DNA of 64,000 nucleotides, taken from assembly GCA_964608595.1 (NCBI GenBank), contig CAZSOU010000002.1:10567-74566 (forward strand). Direction: 5' to 3'. Positions 26,997 through 36,233 of the stretch are shown here, piece by piece. Origin of the DNA: Oleiagrimonas sp964608595. Lineage in GTDB: Bacteria > Pseudomonadota > Gammaproteobacteria > Xanthomonadales > Rhodanobacteraceae. The translations under genes were made by a program, and so were the position numbers. The notes under the pieces were generated by a model. It did not search any database and was not told where the DNA came from. It saw nothing but the letters and a program-made list of their open reading frames with translations. Each line of letters starts with the position of its first letter. Position 1 is the first letter of the stretch.

Positions 26997-27479
26997 ATGA
27001 AAGCGTCAAAAGATACGGTCATTACCCTGCATTACGATCTCACCAGCGAAGGCGAGGCGGTCGAAAGCTCGCGCGATCACGAGCCGTTGCAGGTGCTGCT
27101 GGGGCGCGGGCAGCTCATCGAAGGTCTGGAAGAAGCCATCGACGGTCACGATGCGGGCGACACGTTCGACGTCGAATTGACGCCCGAGCAGGCTTACGGC
27201 GAGCGGCGCGCCAATGCCGTCCAGCGCGTGCCCAAGAAGTACTTCATCAACGGCAAACGACTCAAGCCGGGCATGACCACGGTATTGACGTTGAAAGAGG
27301 GGGGCCAGCGCGCCGTCACCGTGCACAAGGTCGGCATGACGACCATCGACGTGGACACCAACCACCCGTTGGCCGGCAAGGCGCTTGCGTTCGCAGTCGA
27401 ACTGGTGGATGTGCGCGAAGCGACGCCCGAAGAAATCGAGCACGGCCACGTGCACGGGCCGGATACACCGGCGCACTGA
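26997..27479 (+). CDS. slyD: SlyD-like FKBP peptidyl-prolyl isomerase
   Basis: FKBP-type prolyl isomerase and chaperone of the SlyD group, 160 aa. An FKBP core (VITLHYDL; LQVLLGRGQLIEGLEEAIDG) is interrupted by the insert-in-flap domain (about 70-125), and a short His-containing tail follows (EHGHVHGPDTPAH). The tail is much shorter than the metal-binding tail of E. coli SlyD, so nickel storage is less likely. ATG 26997. Single gene. Confidence 0.88.
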   Translation: MKASKDTVITLHYDLTSEGEAVESSRDHEPLQVLLGRGQLIEGLEEAIDGHDAGDTFDVELTPEQAYGERRANAVQRVPKKYFINGKRLKPGMTTVLTLKEGGQRAVTVHKVGMTTIDVDTNHPLAGKALAFAVELVDVREATPEEIEHGHVHGPDTPAH

Positions 27480-27509
27480 ATACGGCCGCGCGACCGGCAT
27501 GCGTGACGG

Positions 27510-28058
27510 CTATTCTTCCAGCACCCGCCGCGCGTAGGCGAAATGCCGGCTCCAATAGGGGTTGGTGATGTAATCGAGGCGCACCGTTCCGCCGCTGTTG
27601 GGCGCGTGCACGAAGCGGCCGTTGCCGACATAGATGGCGACGTGACTGATGCGGTGACCCGAGGTGCGGAAAAACAGGAGATCACCGCTGGCCAGTTTGT
27701 GCACGTTGCGAATCTTGGGCGCGTCCACTTTTGCCATGGCGTGCGAGGTGCGCGGCAAGCGCACGTCGGTCACCTTGGTGTAGATGTAATCAACCAGACC
27801 ACTGCAATCGAATCCCGCGCTGGGCGTGTTGCCGCCCCATTGATACGGGGTGCCGACCAGGTTGATGGCATGGAACAGCACATTGTTGGCTTCGGCGGTG
27901 ATGCGTGCGGGCAATCGGACCGTGTCATGGATCGGCGTGCCGGGGGCCGGCCGAGAAGTGTTGTGGTGCTTCGGCGCACTGGCGCAAGCGGCCAGCAACA
28001 GCATGGCGGACAAGGGTGCCAGCCAGCGCAAGCGGTGTGCAGTGTAATGCCCTGACAC
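27510..28058 (-). CDS. NlpC/P60 family lipoprotein (putative D,L-endopeptidase)
   Basis: Predicted murein hydrolase anchored as a lipoprotein: signal peptide with lipobox LLAAC near residue 25, then an NlpC/P60 domain (about 60-180). The catalytic triad is visible: Cys in GGNTPSAGFDCSGLVDYI, His in ISHVAIYVGNG, and a third polar residue in FVHAPNSGG. Family members such as Spr/MepS cut D-Ala-mDAP cross-links or stem peptides. 182 aa, ATG 28058. Single gene between the convergent slyD-like gene and the iron cluster. Confidence 0.9.
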   Translation of the reverse strand: MSGHYTAHRLRWLAPLSAMLLLAACASAPKHHNTSRPAPGTPIHDTVRLPARITAEANNVLFHAINLVGTPYQWGGNTPSAGFDCSGLVDYIYTKVTDVRLPRTSHAMAKVDAPKIRNVHKLASGDLLFFRTSGHRISHVAIYVGNGRFVHAPNSGGTVRLDYITNPYWSRHFAYARRVLEE

Positions 28059-28131
28059 GAAATACCCTCAGCGCGGATCTGTGACAAGGTTATCAAATCA
28101 ATGGGTTGGAGGGAAGTCTTGATGTATCGGG

Positions 28132-29736
28132 TCAGGGCAACTCGGGGCGGTTCGTCTGGCAGACTGCTTCGCGAGGTGCATCGGCCCAGACGCTGTGGCG
28201 GTCGCCATCGCGTGCACGGCGGGTCGTGGCGCGCGCCAGTGCGGCAAAACCGAACGCCAGCGCCAGCGCGCCCAGATCGATCCCGACCAGATCCGGATGT
28301 CCCGCCAGTGCGGCGGTCCAGGGCCACCAGCCGGTAGTGACGCCGTGCGCGACGGGAACGCAGGCAGTGACGACGGCCGCCAGCCACAACAGCTCGCGTG
28401 CGGCACGCGCGGGTGCACGCCACGTCGCCCACAACGCGCACAGCACCCAACTGGCAAAGCAGGCCACGTATTCGCCGCGTCCATCGGACCAGCCCGTCGC
28501 GGGCAGTACCTGCGCCGCCACGAAGGCGACCGACACGGCCACGCACAGACCGATGCAGACGCCCACCGTGGCGCGCGCCATGTTCACCTGCGCACGGCCT
28601 TGCTGCGGTTGCCGGCGCTTGCGCCGCGATTCGATCCACAGCAGATTGCCGGAGTAGAACAGGAACGCACCGCCCAGCCCCAGCAGAAAGTACAACCATG
28701 CGATCACGATGTTGCCGTAATCGCCGAAGTGCAGGGCATACAGCGCGGCCAGCGTGGCGTGGTTGGCGTCGCGCGCGCCCGGCAACTGGGTGGCGAGTAC
28801 CTGGCCGCTGGCGGCATTCAAAGCCACCGCGCCCGCGCCCAGGCCATGCGGTGCGGTGCCGGTGATTTCGATGACCGCATTGGCATTGCCGGCATGCGCC
28901 AGTTTCAGGTAGGAGGGGCGAAACCCGGGCAGACCATGGTCGCGCGCCACCGCAATCGATTGTCGGTAAAGTGTTGCCAGCGGCAACGTGGATTGATCGG
29001 TGGCGGCAGGGGCGAGGACCGGCGCGGTGTTCATGGCCGCCCCGGAAGCGGCCATCAACCTGCCGTCGTAAACCAGCGGGCCAAGCACCATCATCAGCAC
29101 CGCGAGCAGGCACAGTACGGCACCGGTGACCGCAAACATGATGTGGAAGGGCAGGCTCATGACGCCGATCGTGTTGTGCGCGTCCTGCCAGAACTGCTTG
29201 AGGTTGCGGCCGGGACGCAGCGCGAACAGGTTCTTGACCAGCTTGGGCAGATGGATCACCACGCCCGAAACCAGTGCCACCCCGTAGAGCAGGGCAATCA
29301 GGCCCATCAACCACGTCCCGACCGGTGGTGCGCCCAGCGCGTAATGAAGCTCGTTGACCAGTTCCGGCAGCGCCGCACCAGGACGGGTCGGGCTGCCTTG
29401 CGGATGGTCCAGGGTGGCGTACTGCCAGGTGCCGTGATCGTCCAGCCAGTAGGCGGACATCACTGCGTAGTCGCCGCCGGGAAAGGTCATGCCGACATGC
29501 TTGCGTGCGGCCGGATGCTGTTGCAACACCTCATCCAGCAGGTGTTGCGCATCGACCAGTGACGCCGGCGCCGTCACAGCCTCGGCGCTGCGCATCGACG
29601 CCCAGTGTTGCAGCGGTTGCTGGAATATCGTGATGGCTCCGGCATAGAAGGCCACGAACAGGGCAAATCCGGCCACCAGCCCGGCCCAGGTATGGACCCG
29701 GGTGAAAGTTCGCAATGTGGCGGATTTCAGTTTCAT
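28132..29736 (-). CDS. PepSY-domain transmembrane protein (siderophore/iron reductase-like)
   Basis: Inner-membrane protein of 534 aa with PepSY-associated helices. It starts LRTFTRVHTWAGLVAGFALF (first helix), has HYALGAPPVGTWLMGLIALL and the paired His-containing helices (DAHNTIGVMSLPFHIMF; LYALHFGDYGNIVIAW), and a set of C-terminal helices. Such proteins accompany TonB-dependent siderophore receptors and are thought to reduce ferric siderophores using haem. It is the last gene of the operon starting with the receptor at 32500. Confidence 0.85.
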   Translation of the reverse strand: MKLKSATLRTFTRVHTWAGLVAGFALFVAFYAGAITIFQQPLQHWASMRSAEAVTAPASLVDAQHLLDEVLQQHPAARKHVGMTFPGGDYAVMSAYWLDDHGTWQYATLDHPQGSPTRPGAALPELVNELHYALGAPPVGTWLMGLIALLYGVALVSGVVIHLPKLVKNLFALRPGRNLKQFWQDAHNTIGVMSLPFHIMFAVTGAVLCLLAVLMMVLGPLVYDGRLMAASGAAMNTAPVLAPAATDQSTLPLATLYRQSIAVARDHGLPGFRPSYLKLAHAGNANAVIEITGTAPHGLGAGAVALNAASGQVLATQLPGARDANHATLAALYALHFGDYGNIVIAWLYFLLGLGGAFLFYSGNLLWIESRRKRRQPQQGRAQVNMARATVGVCIGLCVAVSVAFVAAQVLPATGWSDGRGEYVACFASWVLCALWATWRAPARAARELLWLAAVVTACVPVAHGVTTGWWPWTAALAGHPDLVGIDLGALALAFGFAALARATTRRARDGDRHSVWADAPREAVCQTNRPELP

Positions 29737-29746
29737 GCGTTTGCCC

Positions 29747-30010
29747 TCAGCGCACCCAGCCCGTCGATTGCAGACTCCACAACACGCCCATGCCGACCGC
29801 TGCCAGCAGGCTCAGCCACAGCCATGCGCGCTTGCCGGTGGCAAAACGAAAACCGGTGCAGATGACCGCGACCCAGACCGGGAAAAACGCCACCAGCCCT
29901 GGAACCAGCGTTCGGTGCCAGGAACCGGGGAGCAGCCAACAGACCAGACCCACCAGCGCCGCAGCGGCGAAAAAACCCGGCAGCGCCCCGGCAGTGGCAC
30001 GCCCCCACAT
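29747..30010 (-). CDS. Small membrane protein (DUF3649-like)
   Basis: An 87-residue protein with three hydrophobic segments (GFFAAAALVGLVCWLLPGSW; TLVPGLVAFFPVWVAVICTG; LWLSLLAAVGMGVLWSL). It lies between the TonB receptor and the PepSY gene, where iron-uptake operons of related bacteria carry DUF3649-type proteins. The family assignment is by size, hydrophobicity and position; function unknown. Its ATG (30010) overlaps the upstream stop by one base (TGATG). Confidence 0.7.
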   Translation of the reverse strand: MWGRATAGALPGFFAAAALVGLVCWLLPGSWHRTLVPGLVAFFPVWVAVICTGFRFATGKRAWLWLSLLAAVGMGVLWSLQSTGWVR

Positions 30011-30300
30011 CAGTGCGGGTTCCCGTTGGACGTGTCGGGAACGTGCATCCAAACGGCTAGCCAGGGCATGACGACCATGGCCAGCATCCACGATGTCAGC
30101 ATGGCGCACACGCCGACAACCGGGCCGAGTACCAGACACCAGATGCCCAGTGACAGCACCGCGAGCAACGCTCCGGTCAGCCGTGCGGCCGGCCGCCAGC
30201 GACGCCATCGCGTCCACCGGCAATGCGGGGACGCGACGTAGAACGCGACTGCCGAAACCGCCGCGATTGCCGCTCCCAGGGAGGATGTCATCAGTGCCAT
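30010..30300 (-). CDS. Small membrane protein (DUF3325-like)
   Basis: A 96-residue protein with helices near the start (LGAAIAAVSAVAFYVA), middle and end, and a basic loop (HCRWTRWRRWRPAARL). The pattern and position in a TonB receptor/PepSY operon fit DUF3325. ATG 30300 is used (ATG 30291 is an alternative). It starts 11 bp downstream of the receptor stop, and the next gene overlaps its own stop codon. Confidence 0.7.
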   Translation of the reverse strand: MALMTSSLGAAIAAVSAVAFYVASPHCRWTRWRRWRPAARLTGALLAVLSLGIWCLVLGPVVGVCAMLTSWMLAMVVMPWLAVWMHVPDTSNGNPH

Positions 30301-30310
30301 GTGCGGGTTC

Positions 30311-32500
30311 CTACCAGCGATAGCGGGCGCTGAACGTGATGTGGCGCGAATAGCCGTAATAGCACCACGTGCCGCTGTTGCAGGCGGAGATGTATTTCTT
30401 GTCGAACAGGTTGCCGGCATTGAGCTGCAGGCGCAACCGGTCGGTGCTGTAATGCACCACGGCGTCGACCAGCGTGTAGGCCGGCGTCTGCCACTGGTTG
30501 TAGGTGTCGCCGTAGTGCTTGCCCACGTAGCGCACGCCGCCGCCGAAGCCGAGACCGGCCAGCACTCCGGAAGTGATGGTGTAGTCGCCGCCCAGGGACG
30601 CCTGGTGTTCCGGCAGCAACGCGATTTGCTTGCCCAGCGCCGGGGTGTCGTTGGTGCGGGTCACCTCCGAATCGCTGTAGGTGTAACTGCCGTGCAGGGT
30701 GAAGTGCGGGCTGAGGTTCCAGCGCCCCTCCAGTTCCGCACCGCGCAGGCGGGTCTCGCCCTGTTGCACCTGGAACAGGGTGTGATCGGGGTCGATGGTG
30801 AGTGCGTTCTTCTGGGTGATCTGGTACAGCGCCAGGGTGATCAGCCCGTTGCCGCCCGCGGGCTGGTATTTCAGCCCCAGTTCGTACTGGTCGCCAGTGG
30901 TCGGTTTGAAGGCGTGGCCGGCAAAATCCCGGCCCACGGTGGGCTGGAACGAGTGCGACCACGACACGTACGGCGCCAACCCGTTGTCGAACAGGTAGTT
31001 GACGCCGACACGACCGGAAAACGCGCGATCGGTTTGCGCGGCGCTGGTGCCGTCGATGAGGTTGTCGGTGTCGGTGCGCACCCGATCCTGGCGGCCGCCG
31101 GCCGTGAACACCCAGTGGTCCAGGTTCATCTGGTCCTGCAGGTACACCCCCAGTTGCGACTGGATCTGCACGGTGTGGCTGGTGTAGGCGGGAGTGGTGA
31201 TCGGGCTGCCGTATACCGGGTCGAAGATGTCCAGCGTTGGCGCGTTGAAATCGAATGCCGAGGCGTAGTCGTCGTGAGTGCGGCGATAGTCCAGCCCGGC
31301 CAGCAGGGTGTGTTGCACACGGCCGGTGTCGAAGTTGTACAGCAGATTGTTGTCGACGCCGAAGGTGCGCGTGTGGTTTTCGTTGGGAAACAGGTAGCGG
31401 ATCAGCGTGCGCTTGTCGGGCATCAGGCCGAAGGCGCCCACACCGGCGCTGGGCTCGATGTCCACCTTGCCGTAGCGCAGGTTCTGGGTGAAGGTGATGC
31501 CGTTGGCAAAGTCGTGGCGAAACTGGTAGCCGGCCGACATGATGGTCTTGTCGTAGTCGTTCTTGCCCGGTTCGCCGGTAAAGCGGCTGGGTGGAATCTT
31601 GCCGTTGGGATTGGGCAGCAGCGTGCCTTCGGCGGGCAGAAAGCCGCCGCCGGATGCGGTCTCGGCCTTCTGCCAGCGGGTCAGCAAGGTCAACGAGGTG
31701 GCGTCGTCCGGTTGCCAGGTCAGCGCCGGTGCGAAGTAGTAACGGTCGTCCTTGATGTAATCGACCTGGGTGTTGCTGTTGCGCGCCAGTCCGGTCAGAC
31801 GGTACAGCCACGTGCCGTCGTGATCGAGCGGGCCGCCGAAGTCGAACGCGGCTTCCTTGAGGTCGTAACTGCCGGCCTGCAGCATCACTTCGTGCAAGGG
31901 TTTTTGCGTCGGCCGCTTGCTGATCAGGTTGACCATGCCACCCGGCGGCATGGCGCCGTAGACCATCGACGACGGGCCCTTGAGCACCTCCAGGCGCTCC
32001 AGCCCGTAAGGCTCGATGCGGGTGATGCCGCTGCCCGACCCGTTGGCCAGGGCCAGGCCGTCCAGGTAGCGCGCCGGCGTGAAACCGCGCACCAGCAGCC
32101 AGTCGCTGCGCGAGTCATAGCCGTAGGCTGCGCCCTCGGTGCCGGCGATGTACCACATGGTCTGCGCGATGCCGTGGATGGCGCGGTGCTGCATCTGCTC
32201 GCTGGTGACCACGGACACCGACTGCGGGATCCGGATGATCGGCGTGGCGGTCTTGGTCACCGAGTCGCTCTTTTTCACGATCGGCGCGACGACCTGCACG
32301 GCCTCGAGCGTGGTGGTCGGCGGCTCCGGGGTCTGCGTGGATTGCGGATCGGTATGGTGGTCGAGGTCGGTCTGTGTCGCAAAGGCCGGCATCGACAGGA
32401 GCAGCAACAGGCCGGGCAGGGCAATGCGCCAGGCCACCGATTGTGCGGATCGGGTCGGGGCGGGGAGGCGGCGGGCTGGTGGAAAGAAACGTGCGAACAT
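30311..32500 (-). CDS. TonB-dependent siderophore receptor
   Basis: Outer-membrane ferric-siderophore receptor, 729 aa. A signal peptide (LLLLLSMPAFA) precedes a plug domain (about 75-185: IIRIPQSVSVVTSEQMQHR; VLKGPSSMVYGAMPPGGMVN) and a 22-strand-type barrel that ends in the aromatic ITFSARYRW. ATG 32500 has AAGGAT seven bases upstream; the ORF is open to 32584. A Fur-like site lies about 230 bp upstream. It heads an operon with two small membrane proteins and a PepSY protein. The siderophore type is not deducible. Confidence 0.92.
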   Translation of the reverse strand: MFARFFPPARRLPAPTRSAQSVAWRIALPGLLLLLSMPAFATQTDLDHHTDPQSTQTPEPPTTTLEAVQVVAPIVKKSDSVTKTATPIIRIPQSVSVVTSEQMQHRAIHGIAQTMWYIAGTEGAAYGYDSRSDWLLVRGFTPARYLDGLALANGSGSGITRIEPYGLERLEVLKGPSSMVYGAMPPGGMVNLISKRPTQKPLHEVMLQAGSYDLKEAAFDFGGPLDHDGTWLYRLTGLARNSNTQVDYIKDDRYYFAPALTWQPDDATSLTLLTRWQKAETASGGGFLPAEGTLLPNPNGKIPPSRFTGEPGKNDYDKTIMSAGYQFRHDFANGITFTQNLRYGKVDIEPSAGVGAFGLMPDKRTLIRYLFPNENHTRTFGVDNNLLYNFDTGRVQHTLLAGLDYRRTHDDYASAFDFNAPTLDIFDPVYGSPITTPAYTSHTVQIQSQLGVYLQDQMNLDHWVFTAGGRQDRVRTDTDNLIDGTSAAQTDRAFSGRVGVNYLFDNGLAPYVSWSHSFQPTVGRDFAGHAFKPTTGDQYELGLKYQPAGGNGLITLALYQITQKNALTIDPDHTLFQVQQGETRLRGAELEGRWNLSPHFTLHGSYTYSDSEVTRTNDTPALGKQIALLPEHQASLGGDYTITSGVLAGLGFGGGVRYVGKHYGDTYNQWQTPAYTLVDAVVHYSTDRLRLQLNAGNLFDKKYISACNSGTWCYYGYSRHITFSARYRW

Positions 32501-32919
32501 CGGGATCCTTGTGAATCGGCGGTGCAGCGCAAAACATGACGGTGGCGGGATCCTGGCCCGGAACCCTCCGGTGACGTCATGCACGCAAGGTGGACATGGG
32601 TCTCACGAATCCGGATGCCGGGCGCTTGACGCGACGCTTCATCATGAAGTGGCGGATGACTGCCGAATTCTCCGGGCGAATCGGCGCACGAGGAATCAGG
32701 CGGGGCACGCAAGACAATCAGACTGTGAGTCTATAATGAGAATGGTTCTCATTATAAGCAACATCCGCACCACATGACAATATCGTGTCCGGTCGTCGAC
32801 AAGCGGGCGGGTGATGGTGCCAGAGGGCTGTCCGGGGTCATGTGCCCCGCGTAAACCGTACCGTTTCCATGTTTCCACATCGGCGTGGACGACATCGCGC
32901 CCGTCTCCATGCCGGGTCG
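32501..32919. other. Intergenic region upstream of the siderophore receptor
   Basis: About 420 bp between the receptor and the FtsX-like permease. It contains the Fur-like palindrome at 32732-32756 and a long untranslated leader before the receptor ATG. No gene is seen. Confidence 0.6.
32732..32756 (-). promoter_or_regulatory. Fur box overlapping the receptor promoter
   Basis: A near-perfect palindrome, TATAATGAGAA-TGG-TTCTCATTATA, matching the repeated NATNAT pattern of Fur operators. On the minus strand TTGCTT just outside it and ATTATA at its inner end, 18 bp apart, could serve as -35 and -10, so Fur binding would block the promoter. The site is AT-rich against a GC-rich background. It is expected to repress the receptor operon when iron is plentiful. 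Confidence 0.75.
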
Positions 32920-34149
32920 TTACATGGTCCGGGTGGCAACGAGTGGGGCAATGCCGGTTGCGCGACGCGCCGGAAGCAGCACTGCCAGTTGGCCGAGCAT
33001 CAGGAACATGGCTGTGCCGAGGGGAAGATACGCCAGTGGCAGGCGTGACAACGCGTAATGATGCATCAGCCATCCGCTGGTGACATAGGCGGCGATCATC
33101 CCCAACGCGGTTCCCGTCCCCACCACCAGCAGGTTCTCGATCTGGAAGGCACGGAAAATATCGCGGCGACGTGCACCCACGGCGCGCCGGATGCCGATCT
33201 GTTTCGTGCGCTGTCGCACCCAGTAGCCAGTCATCCCCATGATGCCCGCAAGGGTCACGATCAGGACGATGATCGTGACACCCAGGAACAGCCAGACGGC
33301 GGCCGTCGCCGGCGCCAACATGCGGGCACGCAGCGTGGTGAACGTTTCCACCATCGGGGTGGTGCCCGGAAGCCGTTCGCTGCCGAGTTCCCGCTGCAGG
33401 GTCGTGCGGATGGATTGGCGCAGGTACGGCGTGTCGGCATGGTCGCTGGTGCGCACGGCAAACCGGGGAACCGGCCACTGTGCCGGTGTACCGGGGAACA
33501 GCATGCTGTCGTCGAGATCGGTACGGTTGTCACCACCGATCTGGTTGCGCATCAGGTGGGCGACGATGCCGACCACGGTACGTTGGCTGGGGCCGGCCTG
33601 GACAATCTGTCCCAGAGCGGGCCGGTCGGGGAACAGACGATCGGCGAGTGCCCGGGAAATGATGGTGACGCCGGGCTGGTGAAAACCCATGCCACTGCCC
33701 AAGGTGGTGCGTTTCTCTGCTGCGGTGAAATCGCGTCCGGCCACCAGGCGCAAGTCCAGCGTCTGCAGCAGGTTGTCGCCCAGGTATATGGATGCGCTCA
33801 CCGTGGTTTTCCCTTGTGGGCGCCGGATGTTGGCCAGCATTGTCCCGTGCCCGGTCATGGGAAGCGTGGCCGCGTAGCTCACCGCTTTCACGCCGGGCAG
33901 GTGACGCAAGGCGGCTTCTGTCGCATGCAAGCGTGCAGGTCCCCACGGTTTTCCGCGTGCATACAGTCCGGTAACGACCAGCAAGTGATTCGGGTCGCCG
34001 ATGCCGTCGGGTGCCGTCAGGGGTGCCAGCTTCTGTTGCAACCCGGACAGCGCATTGCAGGCGATGGTGCAGGCCAGTGCCACTTGCACCACCACCAGCA
34101 ACGGCATGGACGGGTGGCGAAACAACGGTTTCAGGATGTGTCGCATCAT
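32920..34149 (-). CDS. FtsX/MacB-like ABC permease, second of a pair
   Basis: Inner-membrane permease of the MacB type, 409 aa. It has one N-terminal helix (LLVVVQVALACTIACNAL), a large periplasmic core (about 40-275) and three C-terminal helices of the FtsX domain, with the coupling segment RTKQIGIRRAVGARRRDIF. Such permeases use ATP hydrolysis to move substrates or signals in the periplasm. No ATPase gene lies nearby. ATG 34149 overlaps the stop of the preceding permease (ATGA), so they are co-translated, probably as a heterodimer. Confidence 0.82.
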   Translation of the reverse strand: MMRHILKPLFRHPSMPLLVVVQVALACTIACNALSGLQQKLAPLTAPDGIGDPNHLLVVTGLYARGKPWGPARLHATEAALRHLPGVKAVSYAATLPMTGHGTMLANIRRPQGKTTVSASIYLGDNLLQTLDLRLVAGRDFTAAEKRTTLGSGMGFHQPGVTIISRALADRLFPDRPALGQIVQAGPSQRTVVGIVAHLMRNQIGGDNRTDLDDSMLFPGTPAQWPVPRFAVRTSDHADTPYLRQSIRTTLQRELGSERLPGTTPMVETFTTLRARMLAPATAAVWLFLGVTIIVLIVTLAGIMGMTGYWVRQRTKQIGIRRAVGARRRDIFRAFQIENLLVVGTGTALGMIAAYVTSGWLMHHYALSRLPLAYLPLGTAMFLMLGQLAVLLPARRATGIAPLVATRTM

Positions 34150-35456
34150 GACTCCTTGATCCGCAGTGCCGGCGGCTGGCAGGAGATGCGCCAGGCAGGC
34201 CACAGACCGACGACGGTACCGACGACAAGTGAAAGCATTACCAGGCCGGCAAACACGCCGGGGCTGAAGCGCGCGGCCGCCACATAAGCTGCCGGTTGCT
34301 GGTGCACGATCCACATGCCCAACAGGGTCAGCGGCCATGCGAGCAACCCGCCCGCAAGGCCCAGCAGCGCCGACTCCACCAGGTTCTGCGCGAACAATTG
34401 CCGTTTTGTGGCGCCAAGAGCCCGTCGTATGGCCGCATTCGACTGTCCCTGCAAAAAGCGCGCAGTCAGAAGACCGATCACGTTGGTCATGCACAACACG
34501 AGAAACGCCCCGGCCAACCAGGCATCCAGCGAAACGTCGTCGGGAACGATGCCATTGATGGCCATCCATGTGCGCGTACGGTAAAGCTGCGCGTGTAATG
34601 GATGGACAAAGCGTCCGGCGTCCTGCTGCGCTTCGGTGTAAGCGTTCAGGTAGTTTGTGTAGCGTTTCACGGCCTGCGGTGTTGGCAGGGCCACCCAGGT
34701 TTCCAGCCAGCGACAGTGTTCGACATCTACCGACCCGTACATCGTGTTGGCGGCACTGTTGTCGCATTTGCCGGAAACCGCGGGCCCCACACCGGCGGCC
34801 AGCGCAGCGCCTGCGGGGATGAATATCTGCAGCGGCAAGCCGAGCGGACCGCCGCTTGCCTGTTCCACCGTGCTGAACTGCATGCGTGGCTTCCAGGGGG
34901 CCGTGACGCCGACGACGCGAAACCGTTGGGTGCCCAGTCGAACGCTGCGTCCCACCGCATCGGCGGTACCGAACAAGTGCCGGGCCAGCGTCGCATCGAT
35001 GATGACGACAGGCGCATGCGAATGCAGCTCCTGCGCCGTCCACGCTCGCCCCGCACGAAGCGGTATGCCCAATACCTGCAAGACCTGTCCGTAGGCCAGG
35101 ACACCATGGACCCGGTCGCTGGTTTGATTGTCGGCGCGGCTCACGTACACGGTGGCGGCCGCCAGCGCCACCTGGGCGGATGCGCGCCGCGCATCGACCA
35201 GTGCTTTGGCATCACGCAGTTGGAGCCGGCTGTCCGGCCCTGCGGTGTTTTGGTGGGCACTTGCGTGGGTATTCAGCGCGACCACGTAAATGTGTGCGCT
35301 TGTACCCGGTATGGGATCTCCTTCGAATGCGGAAACGATCGTCAACGTGGTCATGCATGAAGCGATGCCGATCGCCAGAGTCAGCGCGATCAGGGCGGTG
35401 GCAGGCCATTGGGTTCGGCATCGTTGCCAGGCCAGATGCACGTAGTAGTGGAGCAT
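34146..35456 (-). CDS. FtsX/MacB-like ABC permease, first of a pair
   Basis: Partner permease of 436 aa with the same layout: N-terminal helix (ATALIALTLAIGIASCMTTL), periplasmic MacB-like core (about 45-305), three C-terminal helices, and coupling sequence SNAAIRRALGATKRQLFAQN. Conserved cysteines are present in the periplasmic part (GKCDNSA; EHCRWLE). ATG 35456 has AGGGGAAAG upstream. It lies 163 bp after the TonB-domain lipoprotein gene on the same strand and may be part of the BlaI-controlled transcript. No ATPase is adjacent. Confidence 0.82.
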   Translation of the reverse strand: MLHYYVHLAWQRCRTQWPATALIALTLAIGIASCMTTLTIVSAFEGDPIPGTSAHIYVVALNTHASAHQNTAGPDSRLQLRDAKALVDARRASAQVALAAATVYVSRADNQTSDRVHGVLAYGQVLQVLGIPLRAGRAWTAQELHSHAPVVIIDATLARHLFGTADAVGRSVRLGTQRFRVVGVTAPWKPRMQFSTVEQASGGPLGLPLQIFIPAGAALAAGVGPAVSGKCDNSAANTMYGSVDVEHCRWLETWVALPTPQAVKRYTNYLNAYTEAQQDAGRFVHPLHAQLYRTRTWMAINGIVPDDVSLDAWLAGAFLVLCMTNVIGLLTARFLQGQSNAAIRRALGATKRQLFAQNLVESALLGLAGGLLAWPLTLLGMWIVHQQPAAYVAAARFSPGVFAGLVMLSLVVGTVVGLWPAWRISCQPPALRIKES

Positions 35457-35618
35457 GGGCGCTTTCCCCTTTTTTCGGGAACGTCACGAAGCCATTGCCG
35501 GCATCGCGCAAGCCATTGCGGTCGCTGCGACGCATTGGATTTTTGCGGTGGTGGCGATGATTCGAGGTTGGTGTGCCATCCATGTGTCACCCGACGTCGC
35601 CGCGACGGGTTCAGGGCC

Positions 35619-36197
35619 TTACCGATGTTTGCGACTGGATGTCACGGGCTTGCCGTCGACCACATCGAAGCGGAACTTGAACCACATGCTGAAGGGTTTC
35701 GGCGCCACGATGATCCGCGCGGGTGCATCGCTTCGAGGGATCCTGGTGGTGAATTTCATGGGTGAAAACCGCCATTGCGTGGCGGCATCGCGGACGGCTT
35801 GTTCGAAGGCCTGGCGGTGAGGGGACCGGCTGTCGTTGTGGCTGATGTAGACGGCAGTGACGCGACCGATCTTGTTCACCGACAACCGCGCCACGACGAC
35901 CACCGGTGGCAAGTCGCGGGTCACCAGCGCCGGTGGATAGACCGGTTCGGGGTTGTGCCGCAGCGCCGGCCTGGTCCAGCTTTGGCCCGGCGTCAGTTTG
36001 TAGTGCTGCATGCCTTCGGGGTCGGCCATGCGTTCATGGTGTGCCCGCCCCGCATAACGGTGGTCGACGGGTTTTTGCATGGCGGTCGTGCAACCGGACA
36101 TGACGATCGCAAGCGTGCATGACAGCACCACGAGTATCCGGTTGTTCAAGGGAGGTAAATGTCGACAGAACGTGTGATGACGGGGAGGATGTTTCAT
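35619..36197 (-). CDS. TonB C-terminal-domain lipoprotein
   Basis: Predicted lipoprotein (192 aa): a signal peptide ending in lipobox MSGC near residue 36, a linker, and a TonB-like C-terminal domain (about 85-190: PVVVVARLSVNKIGRVTAVY; FEQAVRDAATQWRFSP). Classical TonB is anchored by an inner-membrane helix, so a lipid-anchored TonB-like domain is unusual and probably does not transmit energy in the usual way. ATG 36197 has GGAG upstream. It follows the M56/TonB gene by 36 bp. Confidence 0.78.
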   Translation of the reverse strand: MKHPPRHHTFCRHLPPLNNRILVVLSCTLAIVMSGCTTAMQKPVDHRYAGRAHHERMADPEGMQHYKLTPGQSWTRPALRHNPEPVYPPALVTRDLPPVVVVARLSVNKIGRVTAVYISHNDSRSPHRQAFEQAVRDAATQWRFSPMKFTTRIPRSDAPARIIVAPKPFSMWFKFRFDVVDGKPVTSSRKHR

Positions 36198-36233
36198 GTC
36201 GGCTCCAGAACCTTCCAATGTCGTCGACGGGAA

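Noticed and set aside
30299..32539. 746-codon plus-strand ORF opposite the siderophore receptor
   Set aside because: The receptor is well supported; the antisense frame is Gly/Gln/His-rich and without domains.
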